From contig NZ_JABBNB010000005.1 in NCBI RefSeq assembly GCF_012933505.1, positions 186,001-250,000 of the forward strand: DNA of 64,000 nucleotides, written 5' to 3'. Positions within the stretch are counted from its first letter, which is position 1, and each line of letters begins with the position of its first letter. Below the pieces are notes generated by a model that saw only the letters and a list, made by a program, of their open reading frames with translations, had not been told where the DNA came from and did no database searches. This DNA is from Gordonia asplenii. Its GTDB lineage: Bacteria; Actinomycetota; Actinomycetes; Mycobacteriales; Mycobacteriaceae. The position numbers were made by a program, and so were the translations under genes. Positions 9,261 through 17,785 of the stretch are shown here, piece by piece.

Positions 9261-10115
9261 CTACAGCGCTGTGCGCAGCACCTGCGCGAACGACGTCGCC
9301 GGTCCCCCGATGAGGTCGACGAGGTCGGTCGACGCCGAATCGAGTTGCCCGTTCGACACGCCGGTGTCGGAGTCGGCCAGCATGGCGGCCACCGGTTCGG
9401 GGAGGCCGGCGCCGACGAGTGCGCCCGCGTAGTCGCCCTCGGAAAGGTTCTGGTACGCAACGGGTTTCCCGGATGCGTCGGAGATCTGCGCCGCGATCTG
9501 CGGGTAGCTCAGCGATACGTCGCCCGCCAATTCGTAGACAGCGCGTGGCGCGTCGGAGGTGAGCACCGCCGCCGCGGCCTTCGCGTAGTCGGCGCGAGCC
9601 GCGGCAGCCACCCGGCCGTCGCCGGCAGCGCCGTAGAGGGTGCCCGATTCGCTGGCGGGCCCGGCCGAGGCGACGTAGTTCTCCCAGTACCAGCCGTTGC
9701 GCAGCAGCGAGTGGTTGATCCCGCTCTCGGCCAGGGCCTGCTCGGTGGCGCGATGCTCCTCGGCGAGACTCAACGAACTGTCGTCGGCGCGCAGCAGGCT
9801 GGTGTAGGCGACGAACGGCACACCCGCCGCCTTGGCCGCCGCGATCACGTTCGCATGCTGGGTGGCCCGCCGGCCGATCTCCGACCCCGATACGAACAGC
9901 AACCGGTCGACTCCGGATAGGGCCGCGGTCAGTGCATCGACGTCGTCGTAGTCGGCCCGGCGGACGGTGACGCCGGCGTCGGCCAGCGTTGCCGCCTTAG
10001 CGGGGTCGCGCACGATCGCGACGACGTCGGCTGCGTCGATGCCGCTGCTCAACAGTGCGTCGATCGCACTGCTGCCCAGTCCGCCGGTTGCTCCGGTTAC
10101 CGCATAGGTGGTCAT
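9261..10115 (-). CDS. NmrA/QorB-like NAD(P)-binding oxidoreductase
   Basis: The 284-residue protein begins with a Rossmann signature, AVTGATGGLGSSAIDALL. It continues with the atypical SDR pattern of quinone oxidoreductase QorB and NmrA proteins: FVSGSEIGRRATQHANVIAAAK, then ESGINHSLLRNGWYWENY. These bind NADPH and reduce quinones or sense redox state. The ATG at 10115 faces a divergent HxlR regulator, an arrangement typical of HxlR/quinone-responsive control. Confidence 0.88.
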   Translation of the reverse strand: MTTYAVTGATGGLGSSAIDALLSSGIDAADVVAIVRDPAKAATLADAGVTVRRADYDDVDALTAALSGVDRLLFVSGSEIGRRATQHANVIAAAKAAGVPFVAYTSLLRADDSSLSLAEEHRATEQALAESGINHSLLRNGWYWENYVASAGPASESGTLYGAAGDGRVAAAARADYAKAAAAVLTSDAPRAVYELAGDVSLSYPQIAAQISDASGKPVAYQNLSEGDYAGALVGAGLPEPVAAMLADSDTGVSNGQLDSASTDLVDLIGGPATSFAQVLRTAL

Positions 10116-10170
10116 GGATTGTCTCCTCGCTCGACGATGCCCAAGTCTTGGGCGCTTCTCACTCACTATG

Positions 10171-10189
10171 CACTTACTAGAAGTAAGTG
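10171..10189. promoter_or_regulatory. HxlR operator candidate (CACTTAC-N5-GTAAGTG)
   Basis: A perfect inverted repeat with 7-bp arms, CACTTAC and GTAAGTG, and spacer TAGAA lies in the 118-bp divergent spacer between the qorB-like gene and the HxlR gene. Its size and symmetry suit a dimeric winged-helix regulator acting on both genes. Confidence 0.7.
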
Positions 10190-10233
10190 TCAATACCAGG
10201 GTAAGCGCATGCGATGGCGTATGCTTCACATTC

Positions 10234-10641
10234 ATGGAGCCGAGAAGGGTTGACGAGTCCGCGGGAGAACCCGTCGTCGATGCGACCCTGGAAGCCGACG
10301 TCTTCGCGCGCAACTGCGCGTCGCGAGACATCTTGCAGACCGTGACCAGTCGCTGGGGGTTGCTCGCGCTGGCCGCGCTCCGCGAAGGTGACCTGCGGTT
10401 CAGTGCGCTTCGACGCCGGGTCGACGGTGTCAGCGAGCGCATGCTGTCGGTGACGCTCCAATCTCTCGAGCGTGATGGATTCGTCAATCGTGAAGTGCTG
10501 CAATCCATTCCGCCGAAGGTTGAGTACTCGCTGACCGACCTCGGACGGATCGTCGCCGATCAGCTGCTGGTACTGATCGACGTCGTCGAAGGCCGTGTCG
10601 GCGATGTCGAACTGGCGCGGGAAGCCTACGACCGGCAATGA
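10234..10641 (+). CDS. HxlR-family winged-helix regulator
   Basis: The 135-residue protein has the HxlR core: NCASRDILQTVTSRWGLLAL, LREGDLRFSALRRRV, GVSERMLSVTLQSLERDGFV and the wing PKVEYSLTDLG. NC near its start matches the redox- or quinone-sensing Cys of YodB/QorR-type members. The ATG at 10234 aligns with the family start. It probably represses the divergent oxidoreductase through the inverted repeat at 10171-10189. The following gene overlaps its stop by 4 bp. Confidence 0.9.
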   Translation: MEPRRVDESAGEPVVDATLEADVFARNCASRDILQTVTSRWGLLALAALREGDLRFSALRRRVDGVSERMLSVTLQSLERDGFVNREVLQSIPPKVEYSLTDLGRIVADQLLVLIDVVEGRVGDVELAREAYDRQ

Positions 10642-11228
10642 ATGTCAGCGGGGGCGGCTACATTGCATCTGTGGGAGATGAACCGAATTTCGGTGTGGCG
10701 GGGCGTGAGCGCGCCGACATCGCCGCGGCGCTGTGGTGGGCGGGCGCCGACGATGCCGACGCCGAACACCTGATCGCCTACCTCAGCTCTCGCGAACTGC
10801 TGCTCAATGCCGCGGTCGCCTGGTTCAAGGGGCTGTGGGGCATCCTCGCGGTGACCACCGAACGCGTGTTGATGGTAGCCGCCGGATCCGACGAGAAGCG
10901 CGGTTTCGCCTACGAGCTGCCTGCCGCGGCGGTCCTCGGATTCGCCCACGGCGACAAGGACGGCAAGTACTTCATCGGACAGCTGCAGGACTACGAGTCC
11001 TGGACCAAGATCTTCACCAGCAACAAGCTGCCCGTCGACATCACCGACCAGCGCATCTTCTGGCTGACGCGTAAACAGATGAGCGAGCGTCGCGACCAAC
11101 TGGACAAGGCCGACGATGCCGGGGTGCGCGATCAGTTCAAACGGTTCATGTCGATCCGGGAGGCCCAGCGATCCGGCGGGCTCGACGAGCCCACCGCGCG
11201 GGACGCGATCGCGCGGATCTTCGCATAG
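10638..11228 (+). CDS. Conserved hypothetical protein, PH-like domain possible
   Basis: The 196-residue product is not a family I can name. A central region, ILAVTTERVLMVAAGS followed later by LPVDITDQRIFWLTRKQM, resembles bacterial PH-like domains, which often show a LxxTxxRLL pattern. The C-terminus is a charged helix, ending in LDEPTARDAIARIFA. The ATG at 10638 overlaps the HxlR stop (ATGA). A GTG at 10671 (VGDEPNF) is an alternative start. Co-transcription with the regulator is likely. Confidence 0.6.
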   Translation: MNVSGGGYIASVGDEPNFGVAGRERADIAAALWWAGADDADAEHLIAYLSSRELLLNAAVAWFKGLWGILAVTTERVLMVAAGSDEKRGFAYELPAAAVLGFAHGDKDGKYFIGQLQDYESWTKIFTSNKLPVDITDQRIFWLTRKQMSERRDQLDKADDAGVRDQFKRFMSIREAQRSGGLDEPTARDAIARIFA

Positions 11229-11238
11229 CGGGCCGAAC

Positions 11239-12021
11239 TCAGCTCGCCAGTGGCTGCCGCCGCCACGGACTGTCCTGCCGTACCAGCAGGGCGTTGATCA
11301 TCGCGCCCACCTCGTTTGCCGCGGTTCCGGCCTTCTTGAGGTCGTAGCCGGCCATCCAATAGGCGCGCCCGATCAGGTACCCGTGTGCGAACTGCCGCCA
11401 GTTCGCGTAGTAGTCCCGGGCCGCGGACAGCGCCGCGCTCAGCAACGGCCACACCTCGTCGTCGGTCAGGTATCCGCAGCGCAGACTCATCCGGACGATG
11501 AACGGGATACGTCCCAGGTCCCACGCGCGGATGTGGTCGGGGAAGTTCTCGTTGCGCAGCACCGGGCGCAGAATATCCATGGTCCGCAGGTTGTAGAGCG
11601 CGTTGTAGTCGTCGACGTCGCCGGCGATCGGCTGGGTGGAACCGATCAGCCGCGCGGTGAGGAACTCACGATGATTGTCGATGGTGAGTCCGTCGGTGCT
11701 GTCGATCGCATCGGCGACCAGCGGCGCCACCACCTCGAAACCCCGGCTGTGCATGCCATCGAGTAAGCGGCCCACCGTGATTCGCGCCGATACCGCGCTG
11801 TCGACGCCCCACCAGTCGACCATCCGGCGTCGAGCGTCGTCGGGCGATTCGCCGACGGCGAGGGTATCGCACGCGAAACCGTTGGTGCTGTTGAGAATTG
11901 CGCCGACATTGAGCGCCGCCTGCTGGTCGGGGGTCAGTGTGGCGGTACCCGTCCAGGTGAAAGCCGTTGCCAGCGGCGAAGACTCACTGAACGGGAACGG
12001 TTGGATCGGCGGCATGCCCAT
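11239..12021 (-). CDS. DUF1266-like protein
   Basis: The 260-residue product ends with a run of motifs resembling DUF1266: RAWDLGRIPFIVRMSLRCGY, LTDDEVWPLL, then a YYANWRQFAHGYLIGRAYWMAGY segment (aromatic W..F..GY..GR..W). The family has no known biochemical role. There is no signal peptide or membrane segment. It ends ten bases from the convergent gene and begins 13 bp after the hydrolase, so it may share that transcript. Confidence 0.6.
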   Translation of the reverse strand: MGMPPIQPFPFSESSPLATAFTWTGTATLTPDQQAALNVGAILNSTNGFACDTLAVGESPDDARRRMVDWWGVDSAVSARITVGRLLDGMHSRGFEVVAPLVADAIDSTDGLTIDNHREFLTARLIGSTQPIAGDVDDYNALYNLRTMDILRPVLRNENFPDHIRAWDLGRIPFIVRMSLRCGYLTDDEVWPLLSAALSAARDYYANWRQFAHGYLIGRAYWMAGYDLKKAGTAANEVGAMINALLVRQDSPWRRQPLAS

Positions 12022-12034
12022 CGGTCAAGCGTAG

Positions 12035-12880
12035 TCAACCCTGGTCCCCGATCGCTACGACGGCGTCGACGACGGCCTGCGGGGCGTCGAGCGACACGAA
12101 CGTCCGAGATCGAGGCACCTCGACGAACTGTCCGTTCGGGAAGGTCGAAGCGAGGCGCTTGCCCAATGGCGCGCCGAAGCATCGGTCAGCCATGCCCCAC
12201 AGCACGGTGACCGGCACCTGCACCGTCGACATCCGCTTGGTCGCCATCGTCATGTCGCCGAGCTCGTCGATTGCGGCCAGGACGGCGGCGGCATCGGCGC
12301 GGATTGCGGGATCGGTGCGCACCGAACGGGTCATCTCGTCGGTCAGGCGGGCGTCGGGTCGGGTTGCGAGCAAACCGAATCCGAGCCACGAATGCCGCAG
12401 CGCCGCGGTGCCGAATCCGGGCATGGCCAGGTTCAGGACTGCGGGTCGCTTGAGCAGTTTGAAGGCGAATCGGAACGGTTGCGGCGGGAACACGTCGAAG
12501 GCGTCGCAATTGGTCAGCACCACGCGCCCGACCAGATCCGGCTCGACGCCGAGTGCGAACTGGCACAGCCCGCCGCCGGTGTCGTTGCCGACGAGGGTGG
12601 CGTCGTCGAGTTCGAAGGCGTGCACGAACTCCCGGATCAGCTGGGCGATCGCCGGCGGGCTCAGCTCGCTGCCCGCCTCGACGGGGATGCGATGTGCGCC
12701 GAGCGGGAACGTCGGGACGTAGCTGCGGTAGCCCAGGGCGGCGAGGCGTTCGGCGACGTCGCGCCACAACAGACCGTTTACGAGCACCCCGTGCACGAAC
12801 AGTACGGGCGGGTGGGTGGAGTCGTCGGGGCCGTAGACGTCGTACTCGATTCGGCCGGACGGCAATTCTGCGAGCTGCAC
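12035..12880 (-). CDS. Alpha/beta hydrolase with Asp nucleophile elbow (GNDTGG)
   Basis: The 281-residue protein has an FVHGVLVNGLLWRDVA oxyanion loop and a nucleophile elbow VGNDTGGGL. The usual Ser is replaced by Asp, as in haloalkane dehalogenases and epoxide hydrolases. The late segment VPRSRTFVSLDAPQAV sits where the catalytic His normally occurs (usually HFxxxDxP), and here Thr is present. GTG at 12880 is preferred because it leaves a 59-bp divergent promoter. The frame could begin at 12919. It is divergent from a TetR gene, its likely regulator. The reaction cannot be assigned. Confidence 0.8.
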   Translation of the reverse strand: MQLAELPSGRIEYDVYGPDDSTHPPVLFVHGVLVNGLLWRDVAERLAALGYRSYVPTFPLGAHRIPVEAGSELSPPAIAQLIREFVHAFELDDATLVGNDTGGGLCQFALGVEPDLVGRVVLTNCDAFDVFPPQPFRFAFKLLKRPAVLNLAMPGFGTAALRHSWLGFGLLATRPDARLTDEMTRSVRTDPAIRADAAAVLAAIDELGDMTMATKRMSTVQVPVTVLWGMADRCFGAPLGKRLASTFPNGQFVEVPRSRTFVSLDAPQAVVDAVVAIGDQG

Positions 12881-12929
12881 GGGAGCTATCCTTTGCTCGA
12901 ACTTACAAACATCTTGCATGAAAGTTACG

Positions 12930-12940
12930 TACAGTCTGTA
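12930..12940. promoter_or_regulatory. TetR operator candidate (TACAG-T-CTGTA)
   Basis: TACAGTCTGTA is an 11-bp perfect inverted repeat in the short divergent spacer. It touches the A of the TetR start codon, so binding would block transcription of both genes, including the regulator itself. A repeated ATGAAAGT word flanks it on both sides. Confidence 0.55.
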
Positions 12941-13542
12941 TGAAAGTCAATGGTCGAACCCAGGCGGAGCGAACCGCGAAGACGCGACTCGCCCTGCGCG
13001 ACGCCGCGCGCGCCCTCTTCGCCGAACACGGGTATGCCGCCGTCGGAACGCAGATGATCGTCGACGCCGCGGGGGTGAGCAGGGGCGCGCTCTATCACCA
13101 GTTCGGCGACAAGGCCGCGCTGTTCGCCGCGGTCTTCGACGACGTCGAGGCGCAAGTCATCGGGCAGACCGCCGAGGCGATCGCCGGAGCCGACCCCGCC
13201 GATCCGCTCGGGGCCCTGATCGTCGGATTCGACGACTTCATCGCGCGGATGGCCGACCCGGCGGTCAACCGGATCATCTTGATCGACGCTCCGGCGGTCC
13301 TCGGGTGGGAGCAGTGGCGGCTGCGTGGCGAGCAGTATGCGTTCGCCTCCATCGAGGCCGCGCTGACCCACGCGATCGAACTCGGGCAACTCCGTGACCA
13401 ACCGGTGCGGCCGCTGGCACACCTCGTCCTCGGTGCCGTCGACGAACTGGCCCTCTACATTTCCCGCGCCGACGACGCGCAGCAGGCCCGCCGCGAGACG
13501 CGTGACGTCGTCGAACAGCTGATCAACGCGCTGCGGGCCTAA
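12940..13542 (+). CDS. TetR-family transcriptional regulator
   Basis: The 200-residue protein has the TetR N-terminal DNA-binding domain: TRLALRDAARALFAEHGYAA, then VGTQMIVDAAGVSRGALYHQFGDKAALFAAVFD, containing the helix-turn-helix and the YxxFxxK motif. The C-terminal part is a helical ligand-binding domain with no specific signature. It most likely controls the divergent Asp-elbow hydrolase. The ATG at 12940 is the only start that keeps the HTH near the N-terminus. Confidence 0.9.
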   Translation: MKVNGRTQAERTAKTRLALRDAARALFAEHGYAAVGTQMIVDAAGVSRGALYHQFGDKAALFAAVFDDVEAQVIGQTAEAIAGADPADPLGALIVGFDDFIARMADPAVNRIILIDAPAVLGWEQWRLRGEQYAFASIEAALTHAIELGQLRDQPVRPLAHLVLGAVDELALYISRADDAQQARRETRDVVEQLINALRA

Positions 13543-13556
13543 CCCGCGGTGCCGTT

Positions 13557-13567
13557 CGCTCAAAGCG
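13557..13567 (+). promoter_or_regulatory. ClgR-type operator upstream of clpC
   Basis: CGCTCAAAGCG followed by TAG fits the actinobacterial ClgR core CGCYNANRGCG(WWS). It lies about 190 bp upstream of clpC, just after the TetR stop. ClgR is the known activator of clp genes in Corynebacterium, Streptomyces and Mycobacterium. A role here is inferred from sequence match and position. Confidence 0.65.
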
Positions 13568-13757
13568 TAGCGACCCCGGAACATACCCCCTGCCTGCGAC
13601 GTTGAGCCTTCCAAGACCCGCAGCAGGGCCCCGGCGTCGATCGTCGGGGTGCACATTAACTGCAAGCAGCGCATACGTGACCACTAGACTTGAGCCAAGC
13701 AGGCTGTTTGTCGTGTCACCGCGGTAAGGGGTCGAAGGTTTTTGGAAAGGGAGAACG

Positions 13758-16298
13758 ATGTTCGAACGGTTCACCGATCGCGCTCGACGGGTTGTGGTTC
13801 TGGCCCAAGAAGAAGCGCGCATGCTCAATCACAACTACATCGGCACCGAGCACATCCTGCTGGGTTTGATCCACGAGGGTGAAGGGGTCGCCGCCAAGGC
13901 GCTGGAGTCGCTGGGCATCTCGCTCGAAGGCGTCCGCAGCCAGGTCGAGGAGATCATCGGCCAGGGCCAGCAGGCGCCGTCGGGGCATATCCCGTTCACG
14001 CCGCGGGCCAAGAAAGTCCTCGAGCTGTCGCTGCGTGAGGCACTGCAGCTCGGCCACAACTACATCGGCACCGAGCACATCCTGCTCGGTCTGATCCGCG
14101 AGGGTGAAGGCGTCGCCGCTCAGGTCCTCGTCAAGCTCGGCGCCGACCTCAATCGCGTGCGCCAGCAGGTCATCCAGCTGCTCTCGGGCTACCAGGGCAA
14201 GGAGCCGCAGGAGGCGGGCACCGGCGGACGCAGCACCGAGTCGGGAAGTCCGTCGACGTCGCTGGTCCTCGACCAGTTCGGCAGAAACCTGACCGCCGCG
14301 GCCAGTGAGGGCAAACTCGACCCGGTCATCGGCCGGGAAAAGGAAATCGAGCGGGTCATGCAGGTGCTGAGCCGTCGCACCAAGAACAACCCGGTGCTGA
14401 TCGGCGAGCCCGGTGTCGGCAAGACCGCCGTCGTCGAAGGGCTGGCGCAGGCGATCGTCAGCGGCAATGTGCCCGAGACCCTCAAGGACAAGCAGCTCTA
14501 CACCCTCGACCTCGGGTCGCTGGTCGCCGGCAGCCGCTACCGCGGCGACTTCGAAGAGCGCCTGAAGAAGGTCCTCAAGGAGATCAACACGCGCGGCGAC
14601 ATCATTCTGTTCATCGACGAGCTGCACACGCTGGTCGGTGCGGGCGCCGCCGAGGGCGCGATCGACGCCGCGTCGATCCTCAAGCCGAAACTGGCCCGCG
14701 GCGAACTGCAGACCATCGGCGCCACCACCCTCGACGAGTACCGCAAGTACATCGAGAAGGACGCCGCACTGGAACGCCGTTTCCAGCCGGTGCAGGTGGG
14801 CGAGCCGTCGGTCGAGCACACCATCGAGATCCTCAAGGGTCTGCGCGACCGTTACGAATCGCACCACCGCGTGTCGATCACCGACGGCGCGCTGGTCGCC
14901 GCGGCGACGCTCGCCGACCGCTACATCAACGACCGCTTCCTGCCGGACAAGGCGATCGACCTCATCGACGAGGCGGGCGCGCGCATGCGTATCCGCCGGA
15001 TGACCGCACCGCCAGACCTGCGTGAGTTCGACGACCGCATCGCCGACGCTCGCAAGGAGAAGGAATCGGCGATCGACGCCCAGGACTTCGAGAAGGCAGC
15101 GAGCCTGCGCGACAAGGAGAAAACCCTCGTCGCCGAGCGCGCCGAACGCGAAAAGCAGTGGCGCAGTGGCGATATGGACGTCGTGGCGGAAGTCGACGAC
15201 GAGCAGATCGCCGAGGTGCTCGGCAACTGGACCGGCATCCCCGTCTTCAAGCTCACCGAAGAGGAGACCACCCGTCTGCTCCGCATGGAGGACGAACTGC
15301 ACAAGCGGATCATCGGCCAGGAAGACGCCGTCAAGGCCGTCTCCAAGGCGATCCGTCGCACGCGCGCCGGTCTGAAGGATCCCAAGCGTCCGTCCGGATC
15401 GTTCATCTTCGCGGGGCCGTCGGGCGTCGGGAAGACCGAACTGTCCAAGGCGCTGGCCAACTTCCTGTTCGGCGACGACGACGCGCTCATCCAGATCGAC
15501 ATGGGCGAGTTCCACGACCGCTTCACCGCATCGCGCCTGTTCGGTGCCCCTCCCGGCTACGTCGGGTACGAAGAGGGCGGTCAGCTCACCGAGAAGGTGC
15601 GCCGCAAGCCGTTCTCGGTGGTGCTGTTCGACGAAATCGAGAAGGCTCACTCGGAGATCTACAACACCCTGTTGCAGGTCCTCGAAGACGGTCGCCTCAC
15701 CGACGGTCAGGGTCGTACGGTCGACTTCAAGAACACCGTGCTGATCTTCACCTCGAACCTCGGCACCAGTGACATCTCGAAGGCGGTCGGGCTGGGCTTC
15801 ACCAAGGGCGACGACTCGACGTCGAACTACGAGCGGATGAAGCTCAAGGTCAACGACGAGTTGAAGAAGCACTTCCGCCCCGAGTTCCTCAACCGCATCG
15901 ACGACATCGTCGTGTTCCACCAGCTCACGCAGGAAGAGATCATCCAGATGGTCGACCTCATGCTGAACCGGGTGGAGGGTGCCCTGAAGAACAAGGACAT
16001 GGCCATCGAGGTCACCGACAAGGCGAAGTCGTTGCTGTCCAAGCGTGGCTTCGACCCGGTCCTCGGTGCCCGCCCGCTGCGCCGTACGATCCAGCGCGAG
16101 ATCGAGGATCAGTTGTCGGAGAAGATCCTGTTCGGCGACATCGCTCCGGGCCAGATCGTTCTCGTCGACGTCGAGAACTGGGACGGCGAGGGCGACGGAG
16201 ATCAGGCGAAGTTCACCTTCGTCGGATCGGACAAGCCGCGCGCCGTGCCCGACGCCCCGATCGAATTGTCGAAGGCAGGCGAAGCGGACGCGTCGTAG
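13758..16298 (+). CDS. clpC: ATP-dependent Clp protease ATPase subunit ClpC
   Basis: This 846-residue protein shows all ClpC parts in order. Two N-domain repeats come first (each with the phrase [15 protein letters not shown] or [15 protein letters not shown]). AAA-1 follows, with Walker A GEPGVGKT (about residues 215-223) and Walker B ILFIDELH. Next is a UVR-type middle region ([20 protein letters not shown]), and then AAA-2 with GPSGVGKTE (about 553-561) and [10 protein letters not shown]. It unfolds substrates for the ClpP1P2 protease. The start has an AAAGGGAG ribosome binding site. It is a single-gene transcript, with a ClgR site upstream and a strong terminator downstream. Confidence 0.98.
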   Translation: MFERFTDRARRVVVLAQEEARMLNHNYIGTEHILLGLIHEGEGVAAKALESLGISLEGVRSQVEEIIGQGQQAPSGHIPFTPRAKKVLELSLREALQLGHNYIGTEHILLGLIREGEGVAAQVLVKLGADLNRVRQQVIQLLSGYQGKEPQEAGTGGRSTESGSPSTSLVLDQFGRNLTAAASEGKLDPVIGREKEIERVMQVLSRRTKNNPVLIGEPGVGKTAVVEGLAQAIVSGNVPETLKDKQLYTLDLGSLVAGSRYRGDFEERLKKVLKEINTRGDIILFIDELHTLVGAGAAEGAIDAASILKPKLARGELQTIGATTLDEYRKYIEKDAALERRFQPVQVGEPSVEHTIEILKGLRDRYESHHRVSITDGALVAAATLADRYINDRFLPDKAIDLIDEAGARMRIRRMTAPPDLREFDDRIADARKEKESAIDAQDFEKAASLRDKEKTLVAERAEREKQWRSGDMDVVAEVDDEQIAEVLGNWTGIPVFKLTEEETTRLLRMEDELHKRIIGQEDAVKAVSKAIRRTRAGLKDPKRPSGSFIFAGPSGVGKTELSKALANFLFGDDDALIQIDMGEFHDRFTASRLFGAPPGYVGYEEGGQLTEKVRRKPFSVVLFDEIEKAHSEIYNTLLQVLEDGRLTDGQGRTVDFKNTVLIFTSNLGTSDISKAVGLGFTKGDDSTSNYERMKLKVNDELKKHFRPEFLNRIDDIVVFHQLTQEEIIQMVDLMLNRVEGALKNKDMAIEVTDKAKSLLSKRGFDPVLGARPLRRTIQREIEDQLSEKILFGDIAPGQIVLVDVENWDGEGDGDQAKFTFVGSDKPRAVPDAPIELSKAGEADAS

Positions 16299-16317
16299 TC
16301 GCCTAGCGGCAACGGCC

Positions 16318-16351
16318 AACGCACCCAAGGGTTTTCACCCTTGGGTGCGTT
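16318..16351 (+). terminator. Intrinsic terminator of clpC
   Basis: A 14-bp perfect stem, left arm 16318-16331 and right arm 16338-16351, with a 6-nt loop TTTTCA, lies 19 bp after the clpC stop. The right arm ends in GTT followed by a T-rich run. Confidence 0.88.
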
Positions 16352-16391
16352 CGTCGTTTCAGCGAGATCGATCGTTTCTTGGGACAGTCCG

Positions 16392-16745
16392 TCATGGCGT
16401 GGCCTGCCGGATCATCCATGCCATCACCGTCGCGACGACGACCAACAGGACCAAGCCGCACAACACGACCCACCATGCGTATCGGCCCCGTCTGGCCCGC
16501 GCACCCGCGAGAATCCACGAGCCCACGGGAATCACCGCGGCCCCGACGATTCCCACCCACATCCCGCCGGTCAGCCACGACTGACTCCCACACGGGTCCG
16601 GCCGGAAGCAGTTGCCGGTGGCCATGCCGCCGCCCAGCGCGATGCCGAACATGGCGACGACCACGACGATCTGTCCGAGTGCCAGCAACACCGACACGAC
16701 CGCGTCGATCACCCGGGATACGCGCCTCGACGTCGTAGGTGTCAT
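16392..16745 (-). CDS. Small membrane protein with three predicted helices
   Basis: I do not recognise a family. The 117-residue product from the ATG at 16745 has three hydrophobic stretches, at about residues 14-38, 60-80 and 90-112. A loop with two cysteines (GNCFRPDPCG) could form a disulfide on the outer face. A cluster of Arg and Gly (GARARRGRYAWW) precedes the last helix. It is convergent with clpC and its terminator. A longer upstream frame exists but has no better start. Confidence 0.65.
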   Translation of the reverse strand: MTPTTSRRVSRVIDAVVSVLLALGQIVVVVAMFGIALGGGMATGNCFRPDPCGSQSWLTGGMWVGIVGAAVIPVGSWILAGARARRGRYAWWVVLCGLVLLVVVATVMAWMIRQATP

Positions 16746-16854
16746 GACCGCAAACTTACGGCGAACGAGCCCGCGGCTCATCCGTGGAGTGCCCTCGCGC
16801 ACCGATCGGGCCGCATAGACTCGCATCGACCACGTGCGACGAAAGGGCATTTCT

Positions 16855-17724
16855 GTGGAGACCTTCACTGAGACCGGAATCGATGGCAACACTTTGGCGG
16901 GGCGGCGCTGGGACCCGACAGGTGACGCCCGCGCGGTCCTGGTCCTCGTCCACGGCATGGGAGAGCATTCACTGCGCTACGCCGCGACCGCAGAGTTCTT
17001 CGCGGACAAAGGATTCGTCGTCTACGCCTACGACCATCGGGGCCATGGGCTGTCGAAACTCGACGGCCGCGAGCTCGGCGATCTCGGCGAGAACGGTTGG
17101 ACGGCATTGGTCGGGGAAATCGGCGTCGTCGTCGATCATGCCGTCCGCGAACACCCCGATCTGCCACTTGCGATCCTCGGACACAGCATGGGGTCTTTTG
17201 CGACCCAGCAGTATCTGCTGACCAACTCCGACGTTCCCGACGCCGTGATTCTCAGCGGTACCGCGGCACTAGACGGTCTGGAGCCCGCGCTCGATCTTGA
17301 TGCAGGCGTTGACCTTTCGGCGTTCAACGCGCCTTTCGAGCCGGCCCGCACCGGTTTTGAATGGCTGTCGCGAGACGAAGCGGAAGTCGACAAGTACGTC
17401 GCCGACGAGTTTTGCGGATTCGGCATCGACGCGGCGTCGGGCAAGGCGATGTTCGTCGGGGCACGGCCGCTCGCCGACGCGTCGGCCGTCGGCGCGATGC
17501 GTTCGGAACTGCCGATCCTCGTCGCAGTCGGCGAGCACGACCCGGTGAACGGGCAACTGGCACTGGCGAACCTGCTCCTCGCTCATTTCGCCGCCGGCGG
17601 TCTGACCGACGTGACTCTGCAGAGCTATCCCGAGGCGCGACACGAGATCCTCAACGAGACCAACCGCGAGGAAGTGCGCGACGACCTGCTCGAATGGGTC
17701 GACGCCAAGCTTTCCAAGGCGTGA
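16855..17724 (+). CDS. Monoacylglycerol-lipase-like alpha/beta hydrolase
   Basis: The 289-residue protein has the classic lysophospholipase/monoglyceride lipase motifs: LVHGMGEHSLRY, YDHRGHGLS, the nucleophile elbow LGHSMGSF with Ser111, AVGEHDPVN with the catalytic Asp, and YPEARHEILNE with the catalytic His. It probably hydrolyses monoacylglycerols or similar lipid esters in the cytoplasm. The GTG at 16855 has GAAAGGG at optimal distance. A strong terminator follows, separating it from the synthetase. Confidence 0.9.
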   Translation: METFTETGIDGNTLAGRRWDPTGDARAVLVLVHGMGEHSLRYAATAEFFADKGFVVYAYDHRGHGLSKLDGRELGDLGENGWTALVGEIGVVVDHAVREHPDLPLAILGHSMGSFATQQYLLTNSDVPDAVILSGTAALDGLEPALDLDAGVDLSAFNAPFEPARTGFEWLSRDEAEVDKYVADEFCGFGIDAASGKAMFVGARPLADASAVGAMRSELPILVAVGEHDPVNGQLALANLLLAHFAAGGLTDVTLQSYPEARHEILNETNREEVRDDLLEWVDAKLSKA

Positions 17725-17730
17725 GGCGAT

Positions 17731-17756
17731 GGGCCACCCTCTTCGGAGGGTGGCCC
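17731..17756 (+). terminator. Intrinsic terminator with TTCG tetraloop
   Basis: An 11-bp perfect stem, GGGCCACCCTC (17731-17741) and GAGGGTGGCCC (17746-17756), closes on a TTCG loop flanked by C and G, an unusually stable tetraloop. It begins 6 bp after the hydrolase stop. Confidence 0.85.
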
Positions 17757-17785
17757 GTCGTCGAAGTGACGTGGATCATAAATCC

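Noticed and set aside
13716..16328. 870-codon open frame opposite clpC
   Set aside because: It is the antisense shadow of a certain gene (ClpC) caused by GC-biased codons. Its composition is not protein-like.
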